From Planctomycetota bacterium (GTDB lineage: Bacteria > Planctomycetota > Phycisphaerae > Phycisphaerales > UBA1924): 64,000 bases of DNA. The first letter of the stretch is position 1, and the number at the start of each line of letters is the position of its first letter. Under the pieces are notes generated by a model that worked only from the letters and a program-made list of their open reading frames with translations, ran no database searches and was not told the origin of the DNA. Both the position numbers and the translations under genes were made by a program. This document shows positions 40,700-49,222 of this stretch, piece after piece. Location: NCBI GenBank assembly GCA_018242605.1, contig JAFEBP010000002.1, forward strand, positions 1-64,000, given 5' to 3'.

Positions 40700-42808
40700 T
40701 CACTCCTCGTCGGCACGCAGCTTGGCCACGACGGTGAAGTCCTCGAGGGTGGTGGTGTCCTGGGTGATCTTCTCGACGCCGCAGGCGACGTCGCGGAGGA
40801 GGCGGCGCATGATCTTTCCGCTGCGGGTCTTGGGGAGCGCCTCGGCGAAGCGGATGGTGTCGGGGCGGGCCAGGGCCCCCACTTCCTTGGTGACGTGGGA
40901 GGCGAGTTCCTTGCGCATCTCGTCGTCGGGCTGGCGACCGGCGTGCTCGGAGAACCAGCGGCTCTTGAGGGTGACGAAGGCGCAGATGGCGTTGCCCTTG
41001 ATCTCGTGCGGGTAGCCGACGACGGCGGCCTCGGCGACGGAGGGGTGGCTGACGAGGGCGGATTCAACCTCCATCGTGCCCAGCAGGTGGCCGGAGACCT
41101 TGATGACGTCGTCGATGCGGCCCTGGATCCAGTAGTACCCGTCGGAATCGCGGCGGGCGCCGTCGGCGGAGAAGTAGTACGGCTGCCCGGTGGCGGGGTC
41201 CTTCACGCGGCCCCAGTAGTTGGAGACAAAGCGCTCGCGGTTGTGGTAGACGCCGCGGAGCATGCCGGGCCAGGGCTTGCGGATGACGAACAGACCGCCC
41301 TTGTTGGCGGGGAGTTCATGGCCGGACTCGTTGACGACGGCGGCGTCGATGCCGAGCATGGGGAGCGTGCAGCTTCCGGGCTTGGTGGCGATGGCGCCGG
41401 GCAGTGGCGTGCAGATGTGCCCGGCGGTCTCGGTCTGCCAGTAGGTATCGACGATGGGGCAGCGTTTGCCGCCGATGTGCTCGTGGTACCAGATCCAGGC
41501 CTCCGGGTTGATGGGCTCGCCGACGGTGCCCAGGAGCTTGAGGGAGGAGAGGTCGTGCTTGGCGGGCAGTTCGTTGCCCCACTTCATGAACGTGCGGATG
41601 GCGGTGGGCGCTGTGTAGAAGTGCGTGACCTTGTGGCGGGCGATGATCTCCCAGAAGCGGTCGTTGGAAGGGGCGTTGGGGGCGCCTTCGTACATCAGCG
41701 TGGGCACCCGGTTCATCAGCAGGCCGTAGACGACGTAGGAGTGGCCGGTGACCCAGCCGATGTCGGCCGAGCACCAGAAGAGCTGCCCGCTGTCGGGGAT
41801 GAGGTTGAAGGCCAGCCGCGCGGTCATCTGCACGTGCGCGAGGTATCCGGCGGTGGTGTGCTGGATGCCCTTGGGCTTGCCGGTGCTGCCGCTGGTGTAC
41901 AGCAGGAAGAGCATGTCCTCGCTGTCCATGGGCTCGCAGGGGCAGGCGTCGGTGACGGTGGGCGCCAGGTCGTGCCACCAGTGGAAGCGGGTGTTGTTGA
42001 AGCGGCGCTCGCCGGTGTGGAAGCGCTGGCTGGGGGGCTGCTGGGCTGTGCGCTTGAGGCACAGGACGTGGTTGAGGATGTGGCCGTGGGAGTCCAGGAG
42101 TTCGACCGCCTCTTCGACGTTCTTGAGGAGCGGCACGATGTCGCCCCGGCGGTAGCCCCCGTCGGCGGTGATGATCACGCGGGAGTGGGCATCAATGACG
42201 CGCTCGGCGATGGCGGTGTGGGCGAAGCCGCCGAAGATGACGCTGTGGGCAGCGCCGATGCGGGCGCAGGCGAGCATGGCGACGGCGAGCTCGGGGACCA
42301 TCGGCATGTAGATGGTGACGACGTCGCCCTTCTTGACGCCCAGGGACTTGAGCATGTTGGCGACGCGGGAGGTCTGGGACTGCAGTTCGCGGTAGGTGAG
42401 TTCCAGGATCTCGGGCTCGGCGGCGTAGTGCGAGAAGGAACTGGAGTGGCTGGTGTGCGCGCCCTTGGGCTCGCCCTCCCAGATGATGGCGGTCTCGTCG
42501 CCGTGGCCGGCCTGCACGTGGCGGTCGACGCAGTTGTAGCAGGCGTTGAGAGAACCGCCGACGAACCACTTGGCGTCCGGGGGGGTCCACTCCAGCACGT
42601 GGGTGAAGGGGGTGAACCAGTCCAGGCGGGCGGCCTCGGCGCGCCAAAAGGCCTCCGGGTCCGCGACGCTGCGCTCGTGCAGGTCCTTGTATTCGGTGAG
42701 CGAAGAGATGTGCCAGCGGTCAAAGCCCGCGCACTTGGCATCCTGGGGGTGGAAGATGCGGGTCTCGTTGAGGCTCGAATGGATGTCGGTGGGCGCTTCT
42801 TGGGCCAT
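40700..42808 (-). CDS. acs: Acetyl-CoA synthetase (AMP-forming)
   Basis: 702 residues from the ATG at 42808, where family alignment would begin; the frame extends 13 codons further upstream. It converts acetate, ATP and CoA to acetyl-CoA in the cytoplasm. Family motifs include WFVGGSLNACYNCVDRH near the N-terminus, the P-loop YTSGSTGKPKGIQHTTAGY, adenylate-binding VDTYWQTETAGH and the final hinge and catalytic Lys in PKTRSGKIMRRLLR, the Lys that Pat-type acetylation silences. An insertion with TAQQPPSQRFHTGERRFNN and the end LRADEE are unremarkable. It is monocistronic and convergent with the dockerin gene. Confidence 0.95.
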   Translation of the reverse strand: MAQEAPTDIHSSLNETRIFHPQDAKCAGFDRWHISSLTEYKDLHERSVADPEAFWRAEAARLDWFTPFTHVLEWTPPDAKWFVGGSLNACYNCVDRHVQAGHGDETAIIWEGEPKGAHTSHSSSFSHYAAEPEILELTYRELQSQTSRVANMLKSLGVKKGDVVTIYMPMVPELAVAMLACARIGAAHSVIFGGFAHTAIAERVIDAHSRVIITADGGYRRGDIVPLLKNVEEAVELLDSHGHILNHVLCLKRTAQQPPSQRFHTGERRFNNTRFHWWHDLAPTVTDACPCEPMDSEDMLFLLYTSGSTGKPKGIQHTTAGYLAHVQMTARLAFNLIPDSGQLFWCSADIGWVTGHSYVVYGLLMNRVPTLMYEGAPNAPSNDRFWEIIARHKVTHFYTAPTAIRTFMKWGNELPAKHDLSSLKLLGTVGEPINPEAWIWYHEHIGGKRCPIVDTYWQTETAGHICTPLPGAIATKPGSCTLPMLGIDAAVVNESGHELPANKGGLFVIRKPWPGMLRGVYHNRERFVSNYWGRVKDPATGQPYYFSADGARRDSDGYYWIQGRIDDVIKVSGHLLGTMEVESALVSHPSVAEAAVVGYPHEIKGNAICAFVTLKSRWFSEHAGRQPDDEMRKELASHVTKEVGALARPDTIRFAEALPKTRSGKIMRRLLRDVACGVEKITQDTTTLEDFTVVAKLRADEE

Positions 42809-42885
42809 GATGCGCAGTGTACGGCGCGGCCCGGGAAACGGGGCCATTGGAAGCCGCGGAAATGAGGGAATTTGGATTCAGTGAA

Positions 42886-45800
42886 TCAGCAGCCGCGTTC
42901 CCAGTGCTCAAAGAAGAACGAAACGTCGGAGCCGTCGATGCCGCCGTCCTGGTTGATGTCGCCCTCGGGCAGCCCCGCGCCCCAGGCGGCAAAGAAATCG
43001 TCAACGTCGGCGCCGTCGATGCCGCCGTCCTGGTTGAAGTCACCGGGGGGCACGACGCCGATGGTGGCGGGGTTGCTGGCGGCGCAGCCGCAGGAGTCAC
43101 AGACCAGGCAGTCGTACGCGGCTCCGTCGGAGCAGTCCAGGTCCTGGATGAAGAGGGTGTCGGTATTGACGTTGGTGATCCGGCCGCCGTCCTGGCCCTC
43201 GGAGAGAGCTTCGAAGGGGTTGTTGCCGAAGCGGCGACGCCATTGGTAGGTGAGGGGGCCGTCGCCGGTGGCCTCGACATGCAACTGGACAAACTCCGAG
43301 CCGCGGTAATCGCCCGAGACGGGCTGCTCGGTGAACGCGACGGTGCCGGAGCCTGGAACGATGGAGCCGATCGAGCCGGCCTGCGCGCCCACACCGCCGT
43401 TGGCGGTGATGTTGGCGATGGGGAGGAGCACGGTGCAGGAGTTGATGGCGATGCGGCCGCCGCCACCGCCGCCGGCTCCGCAGCAGAAATAGTTGCCGCC
43501 GTTGGCGGTGATGGAGCCTGCGCCGTCGACCGCGCCGGCGGTGATGAACAGGGAACCGCCCGCGCCTGCGCCGCCGCGCCAGCCGCCCGCGCCACGATCG
43601 CCGGGGGCGCCGTTCGCGGAGACGGTGCCATTGACGAGCAGTGTGCCGCCGACGGTGAGATCGATGCGGCCTCCGCCCGCGCCGCCGCCGAAGTTACCGC
43701 CGCCGGGATTGCCGCCGCCGGAACCCATCTCCACGGGGCGTTCGGAGGCATCGTTCACGACGCCGCCCGGCGCGCCGGAGCTTGAGTTGCCGCCGCGACC
43801 GCCGTGACCGCCGCCCGCGGCGTCGGTGCCGGAGTTGCCGCCAGCGCCGAGGCCTTCACCCGTGGGGTAGCCGCGGCCGTTGGCGGAGATTGAGCCGGTG
43901 GGTTCGACCGTGACGTTTCCGGCGAAGTTGAGGTGAAGCGTGGGATCGGCGTAGGTTGGTCCCAGGATTCCGCCGCCCCTGACGATGAGATTGGCGTCGA
44001 GAACATTCTCGCCTGAGAGTTCTGTGGTCTCACCGGCAACGCCGCCGTTATCGATGATGAGCGTGCCGCGGCCGGAGGTGGGCTTCAGGAACAGGGTGCC
44101 AGCGCCGCCGCGAACGCCTGATGTTCCGCCGGCGAGATCGAACGCACCGCCGAAGCTGTTCGTGGCGTAGATGATGGCGACGCGGCCGCCGCCGCCCGCG
44201 CCCGCCCCGCAGCAGGAATACGAACCGCCGCGGGCGGAAACCGTGCCTGTGCCCGCCAGCGTTCCGCAACTGATGAGGAGCGAGCCGCCCGCGCCGCCGC
44301 CGGAGCGCCAGCCGCCCTGGGCCGGGTAGCCGCTCTCGCCGTCGGCGGTGATCTCACCGGTGACGGTGAGCGTGCCGCCGACGGAGAGGTTGATCGCGCC
44401 GCCGCCGCGGCCGCCTCCGAAGGCGCCGCCGCCGGGGTTGCCGCCGCCGGAGCCCATCTGCGTAGGGGTCACGATGTCGTCGTAGGTCCCGCCGCCGAGA
44501 CTGCCGACATCGCTATTGACACCCGCGCCGCCATGGCCCGCGCCCGCGGCGTCGCGTGTGCTGTTGGAGCCGGGTTGAGGGCCGGAGGCCGATGGGAAGC
44601 CGCGGAGGTCAGCGCCGATGGCGGAGTTGGCTTCAATGGTGGCATCGCCGTCGAAGCGGAGGCTGAGGGTTGGGTCTTCGTGGGTGGGACCCAGGACAGC
44701 GTTGCCGCGGACGATGAGATTGGCAGGGAGCGACACGACGCCGGAGAGTTCAGTGGATTCGCCGCTGAATCCGCCGTTGTCGATGATGAGCGTGGCGAGC
44801 CCGGTTGCGGGCTTGAGGTAACAGGTCCCGGCGCCGCCGCGGACGGCCCCGGCGCCGCCGGCCATCGAGTACGCGCCGGAGAATGCGTTGGTGGTGAAAT
44901 CGATGGCGATGCGTCCACCGCCGCCGCCGCCCGCGCCGCAGCAGGAGTAGCTACCGCCGTTCACCGAGATGACACCGGAACCGGCCAGGGTGTTGCATGA
45001 CACGCGAAGGGCCCCGCCCGCTCCCGCGCCGGAACGCCATCCGCCCTGCGCCGGGGTTCCGTTCTCGCCCTGGGCCGAGAGGCGACCGTCGACGGTGAGT
45101 GCGTTGCCGACGGTGAGCCAGAGAGCGCCCCCGCCGCGGCCGCCGCCGAAGTTGCCGCCGCCCGGGTTGCCGCCGCCGGAGCCCATCTGCGTGGGTGCGG
45201 TGATGCTGTCGTAGGTGCCGCCGCCGAGGCTGGTGACATCGGAGTTGCCGCCCGCGCCGCCGTGGCCTGCGCCGGCGGCATCTCGGGTGCTGTTCGCGCC
45301 GGGCTGCGGACCGGCCGCGGCCGCGAACCCGCGGTAGTCAGCACCGATGGTGGCGCCGGGGGCGACGGTGACATCGCCCGAGAGCGTGAGGTGCAGGGTG
45401 TCGTCGCCATGGGTGGGCCCCAGCAGGGCACCGCCGCGGACTATGAGGTTGGCGGGAAGCGTCACGTCGCCGGAGAGTTCGGTCGATTCTCCGGTTGTTC
45501 CGCCGTTATCGACGATGAGAGTGGCGAGACCGGTGGCCGGCTTCAAGTACACGGTGCCTGCGCCGCCGCGGACATAACCCGTGCCGCCGGACATCGAGTA
45601 AGTGCCGGTGAATGTGCTGCCGACGAACTCGATGGCGGCTCGACCGCCGCCGCCGCCGCCCGCGCCGCAGCACAAGTAGCTGCCGCCGTTGACCGAGACT
45701 GAGCCCGCGCCGGCGAACGTGGTGCACACCACGCGGATCGCCCCGCCCGCCCCGGCGCCGGCGCGCCAACCGCCCGAGCCGGCACCGGCGTTCGAGCCGT

Positions 45801-47136
45801 TCGCGGAGATGACGCCGTTGAGGGTGAGGGTGCCGCCGGTGGCGAAGCGGAACGCGCCGCCGCCCGAGGCTCCGGCGAACAAGCCGCCTCCGGGATGACC
45901 GCCGCCCGAACCCATCTGCGTGGGCGCGGTGATGCTGTCGTAGGTGCCGCCGCCGAGATTGCCGCTTTCGGAGTTTGCGCCCGCGCCTCCGTGTGCGCCG
46001 CCCGCGGCGTCGCGCGTGCTGTTCGCGCCAGCACCGGGGCCGGTGCCACCGAGGTAACCGCGGCCGTCGGCGCTGATCGCGCCGGTGGCGTCGACGGTGG
46101 TGTCACCCAGGATGGTGAGGTCGAGCGTTGAGTCCTGACGCGGCGGGCCCACGATGGCGCGGTTGGTAATGGTGAGATTGGCGTCGATGATCTGAACGCC
46201 GGACATTTCGGTCGTGGCGCCGGAGGTTGCGTTGTTGGCGATGAGCAGCGACGGGCGGATCGCGCCGACCTGCGTCAAGATCGTGCCCGCGCCGCCCGTA
46301 ACACTGCCCGCGCCGCCGAAGGCGGTGAGAGAGCCGGCGAACAGGTTGGCGGATGAGTAGATCGCGATGCGACCGCCGCCGCCGCCGCCCGCGCCGCAGC
46401 AGTTGAACGAGCCGCCGTTGGCGGTAATGGAGCCCGCGCCGGCGAGTGTTCCCGCGGTGATCCAGAGCGCTCCGCCCGCACCGCCGCCGCCTCGCAGACC
46501 GCCGGATCCTGTGACACCCCCACCACCGTTGGCGACGATCGAACCATCAACGCTGAGCGTGCCGCCGACGACGAGCCGCAGCGCGCCACCGCCCGCGCCA
46601 CCACCGCTGATTCCGCCGCCGGGGCGACCGCCGCCGGAACCGAACGCCCCGGGCGATTGAATCGAGTCGTACGTGCCGCCGCCGAGCACGCTGTTCGAGT
46701 CGCCTCCCGCGCCGCCGTGACCCGCGCCTGATGCGTCGCCGGAGCTATCGCGGCCCGCACCGAGCCCGACGCCGGGGGCATGGCCCTTGCTGGTCAGATC
46801 GATCCGGCTGGCGAGCAGAGCGCCCGATGCGCCCTGTACCGAGACATCGCCCGACACGGTCAGGAAGAGCCCGTTCGTGCCGCCGGAAGCGAACGCCGCC
46901 GTGTGCGTGAGCACGCCGGCGACGTTTCCGGTGCTTCGCTCGATGGTGACATTGGCGAAGGAGTGCGAGCCGTTGATGGTGACGGTGCATCCTCTGATGG
47001 TGATCGATTGCCCGTCATACAGAAAATTAGTGTCGGAAATGCTGGTATCGCTGGTGAAAACAGTCTGGGCAAACGCGCCAGCGCTGAAAGAGGCAACGGC
47101 GAGCAGCGAAGCGGCGAGGGTTCGAGCGTGGAACAT
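42886..47136 (-). CDS. Giant secreted glycine-rich repeat protein with Ig-like domain and GC-type dockerin
   Basis: 1416 residues from the ATG at 47136, just before a signal peptide (TLAASLLAVASFSAGAFAQ). Five units of 243 residues follow. Each has HGG.G..S...GGGTYD, MGSGGG.PGGG.F, GAGAGG, NGGSY.CCGAGGGGGGR and TELSG...NLIVRG segments. Beta-strand segments alternate with Gly-rich turns, suggesting a long solenoid. The CC pair in each unit could cross-link. Near the end are an Ig-like domain (YQWRRRF, AYDCLVCDSCGC) and two Ca loops (DFNQDGGIDG, DINQDGGIDG); the chain ends RGC. No enzyme motif seen. Likely a structural surface or matrix protein. Confidence 0.88.
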   Translation of the reverse strand: MFHARTLAASLLAVASFSAGAFAQTVFTSDTSISDTNFLYDGQSITIRGCTVTINGSHSFANVTIERSTGNVAGVLTHTAAFASGGTNGLFLTVSGDVSVQGASGALLASRIDLTSKGHAPGVGLGAGRDSSGDASGAGHGGAGGDSNSVLGGGTYDSIQSPGAFGSGGGRPGGGISGGGAGGGALRLVVGGTLSVDGSIVANGGGGVTGSGGLRGGGGAGGALWITAGTLAGAGSITANGGSFNCCGAGGGGGGRIAIYSSANLFAGSLTAFGGAGSVTGGAGTILTQVGAIRPSLLIANNATSGATTEMSGVQIIDANLTITNRAIVGPPRQDSTLDLTILGDTTVDATGAISADGRGYLGGTGPGAGANSTRDAAGGAHGGAGANSESGNLGGGTYDSITAPTQMGSGGGHPGGGLFAGASGGGAFRFATGGTLTLNGVISANGSNAGAGSGGWRAGAGAGGAIRVVCTTFAGAGSVSVNGGSYLCCGAGGGGGGRAAIEFVGSTFTGTYSMSGGTGYVRGGAGTVYLKPATGLATLIVDNGGTTGESTELSGDVTLPANLIVRGGALLGPTHGDDTLHLTLSGDVTVAPGATIGADYRGFAAAAGPQPGANSTRDAAGAGHGGAGGNSDVTSLGGGTYDSITAPTQMGSGGGNPGGGNFGGGRGGGALWLTVGNALTVDGRLSAQGENGTPAQGGWRSGAGAGGALRVSCNTLAGSGVISVNGGSYSCCGAGGGGGGRIAIDFTTNAFSGAYSMAGGAGAVRGGAGTCYLKPATGLATLIIDNGGFSGESTELSGVVSLPANLIVRGNAVLGPTHEDPTLSLRFDGDATIEANSAIGADLRGFPSASGPQPGSNSTRDAAGAGHGGAGVNSDVGSLGGGTYDDIVTPTQMGSGGGNPGGGAFGGGRGGGAINLSVGGTLTVTGEITADGESGYPAQGGWRSGGGAGGSLLISCGTLAGTGTVSARGGSYSCCGAGAGGGGRVAIIYATNSFGGAFDLAGGTSGVRGGAGTLFLKPTSGRGTLIIDNGGVAGETTELSGENVLDANLIVRGGGILGPTYADPTLHLNFAGNVTVEPTGSISANGRGYPTGEGLGAGGNSGTDAAGGGHGGRGGNSSSGAPGGVVNDASERPVEMGSGGGNPGGGNFGGGAGGGRIDLTVGGTLLVNGTVSANGAPGDRGAGGWRGGAGAGGSLFITAGAVDGAGSITANGGNYFCCGAGGGGGGRIAINSCTVLLPIANITANGGVGAQAGSIGSIVPGSGTVAFTEQPVSGDYRGSEFVQLHVEATGDGPLTYQWRRRFGNNPFEALSEGQDGGRITNVNTDTLFIQDLDCSDGAAYDCLVCDSCGCAASNPATIGVVPPGDFNQDGGIDGADVDDFFAAWGAGLPEGDINQDGGIDGSDVSFFFEHWERGC
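43440..46780 (-). repeat. Five 729-bp repeats inside the glycine-rich gene
   Basis: The codons for the CC pair of the CCGAGGGG motif fall at 43481, 44210, 44939, 45668 and 46397: every interval is exactly 729 bp (243 codons). The outer boundaries given are approximate. Units 2-4 (counted from the N-terminus) are the most alike. Confidence 0.88.
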
Positions 47137-47323
47137 GATTTGTCCGGTAACAAGAAGAAAAGAATGGCGCGACGCGCCCGAGGATGAACCGCTGCAAACA
47201 AGATACATGTGGACGGCCGCCGATGCAAGGGGATTTCCGACTGTCCGGGTGCCGAAGGGCCGTATTCAGCGAACGGCCACAGAATGACGTGCGGATAACT
47301 ACGCCGGGCCTTGCAGCTCGCCA

Positions 47324-47755
47324 CTAGATTCCGATGTGATGGCGCACGGTGGGCGTGGGAGAGCCTTCGGTGAACTCGACCGCCACCACATCGATGCGAA
47401 CGGGCCGGTCGTGCCATCCGTTGGCTGCGGCGAGATGGCGCGCGATCGACAGAAGTTTGCGGCGCTTGCGAATGGTGATGGCGGCCTCGGGCGGCGTCGC
47501 GGCACTGCGGGCGGATTGGCCGGCAGTGCGCAGGCGGGATTTGACTTCCACGATCACGACGGCGCGGCCGTCTGGAGCGTCGGCGACGATGTCGGCCTCG
47601 CCCATCGGCACGTGAACGTTGCGAGCGATGATGCGGAAGCCCTGGCGCTTGAGGTAAGCCGCGGCCTCGTCCTCGCCGCGTCGGCCAAGGGCCTTGGTGG
47701 GGGGTTCGGGCGCGCGATTCCAGAAGACGAGCTTGTGGAGCAATGCCCGGAGCAT
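47324..47755 (-). CDS. YraN family (UPF0102) nuclease-like protein
   Basis: 143 residues. The UPF0102 signature is clear: LGRRGEDEAAAYLKRQGFRIIARNV, then GEADIVAD and VVIVEVKSR. This is the restriction-endonuclease-like core (E...GE-x-D...E-x-K). Members are small cytoplasmic proteins often found near rRNA-processing or ribosomal genes; their exact role is unclear. It starts 22 bp after the SurA-like gene on the same strand, so the two form a short operon. Confidence 0.9.
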   Translation of the reverse strand: MLRALLHKLVFWNRAPEPPTKALGRRGEDEAAAYLKRQGFRIIARNVHVPMGEADIVADAPDGRAVVIVEVKSRLRTAGQSARSAATPPEAAITIRKRRKLLSIARHLAAANGWHDRPVRIDVVAVEFTEGSPTPTVRHHIGI

Positions 47756-47777
47756 GGCGGCGATGGACGCGTGGGCG

Positions 47778-49088
47778 TCAGCGGCCCAAGTAATACCGTT
47801 CTTCGGCGATCTCGAGGAGCCGGCGCGACATGTCGCCGGTGGACGTCATGCTGGCGCGGGCCTTGAGCTGGGCGATGTACTTGTCTTTGATCTGACGCTC
47901 GCGCTGGTTGCGGAGGATGTTCTCGATCGCGACCTGGGATTCGTACAGCGTCTTGGTCTTCTTCTCGATCGACTCGAGGTTGAGCCAGGCGCTGCTGTCG
48001 CCCAGCGCGAAGGGGCCCGCGGTCTGACCCACCTGCATGGTCTGAGCCTGCTTGTTGATGTCGGGCGCGGCGAAGAGCTTGGCGGTGGCGCGGTCGCCCT
48101 TGATCTCGCGTTCTTCGAGCCCGCCCACGTCGCGCTTGTAGGTATTGATCTTCGACGCGGCGAGCTCGGCGAAGGGCTTGCCGGCGGCGAGGGCCGCGGT
48201 GAACTCGTCGATGTCGGCCTGGTTGGCCTTGGGGATGAGCACCAGTCGGTACGTCGCCTTCGGGGGCGGATTGAACATGTCGTAGTACTGCTGGTAGAAG
48301 ACCTCGACGTCTCGCTTGCTGACGGTGACGCGGCGCTTGATCTTCTCGTTGAGCTGGAAGGTGACCAGTTCGTCCTGCTCGCGCTGCTTCATGTACTCGT
48401 CGAGGCTCTTGCCCTCGGTCTCTTCCAATCGCTGGCTCGCGGCCTCGCGGCTGCCCAGGTTCTGGGATTGAACCTTCTGCTGCACGCTCTGCATGAAGGC
48501 GAAGAAGCCCTGTTTCTGCTCGGGCGTGAACGCGGCCATGGCCTCGGCGCGGAGCAGTTCACGCTCCACGACTCGCTGCACTTCTTCGTCGATGCTCTTC
48601 TTGGCGTCTGCACGCCAGTTCTCGATCTTCTTGAGCTTGGCCTCGGCACGCAGGCGGTCCGCCATCGGGGCGAGGAAGGCGTTGGCGTAGAGGGGCTTGC
48701 CGTTGATGTCGCCGACCTTGGCGTCGACCAACGCGGGGCGTGAGACGGCCAGGGGGGCCGGGCCGGTGGGGGCGGAGGTTGTGGTTGGAGCGCCGACGGT
48801 GCCTGTCACATCAAGGATGCCGCCGGAGGCTTCTACCGGGCCGGTGATGTCCGCGGCGGTGGGCGGGCGCAGCGGCGCGGTGGGGAGGCTGGCGGCGAGC
48901 GCAGGGTTGGCGGGGGAAGCGGCGGCGGGAGATGGGGCGGCGGGCTGCGCCGGGGCGGGCTGGTCGGCACGCGCGAAGTCGGCGGCGGTCAGGGCTGCCC
49001 CCGAACTGCCGGAATCTGATGAACACCCTGCGCCGAGCACGATTCCCGCGAATACCCCGACGCCCTGAGCAAAGGTCGCTACTCGCAT
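47778..49088 (-). CDS. SurA/PpiC-like peptidyl-prolyl isomerase lipoprotein
   Basis: 436 residues. The lipobox VLGAGC gives Cys22 as lipidation site. A Pro/Ala-rich linker (about 40-110) precedes a helical chaperone-type domain (VDAKVGDINGKPLYANAFLAPM, then EVQRVVERELLRAEAM), a familiar SurA N-domain pattern. The later KPFAELAASKINTYKRDVGGLEE segment matches the parvulin core (FA.LA..S.......GG.L). The C-terminal helix pattern (KTKTLYESQVAIENILRNQRE) also fits. Predicted to aid folding of exported proteins at the outer membrane or periplasm. Catalytic residues of the parvulin fold are not fully conserved by eye, so activity is uncertain. Confidence 0.8.
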   Translation of the reverse strand: MRVATFAQGVGVFAGIVLGAGCSSDSGSSGAALTAADFARADQPAPAQPAAPSPAAASPANPALAASLPTAPLRPPTAADITGPVEASGGILDVTGTVGAPTTTSAPTGPAPLAVSRPALVDAKVGDINGKPLYANAFLAPMADRLRAEAKLKKIENWRADAKKSIDEEVQRVVERELLRAEAMAAFTPEQKQGFFAFMQSVQQKVQSQNLGSREAASQRLEETEGKSLDEYMKQREQDELVTFQLNEKIKRRVTVSKRDVEVFYQQYYDMFNPPPKATYRLVLIPKANQADIDEFTAALAAGKPFAELAASKINTYKRDVGGLEEREIKGDRATAKLFAAPDINKQAQTMQVGQTAGPFALGDSSAWLNLESIEKKTKTLYESQVAIENILRNQRERQIKDKYIAQLKARASMTSTGDMSRRLLEIAEERYYLGR

Positions 49089-49222
49089 CGCGGAGGATAT
49101 GCGTGGAGGACCGGGTGAAGACCGGGGAGGGCGGCACGGTCACAGAAGGGATTTTCTTGGTGCTTCCGATTTTCCGCGCGCAGGCGGCAAGCCGATCCCG
49201 CTCCTATGTGCTAGGAGCCAAC

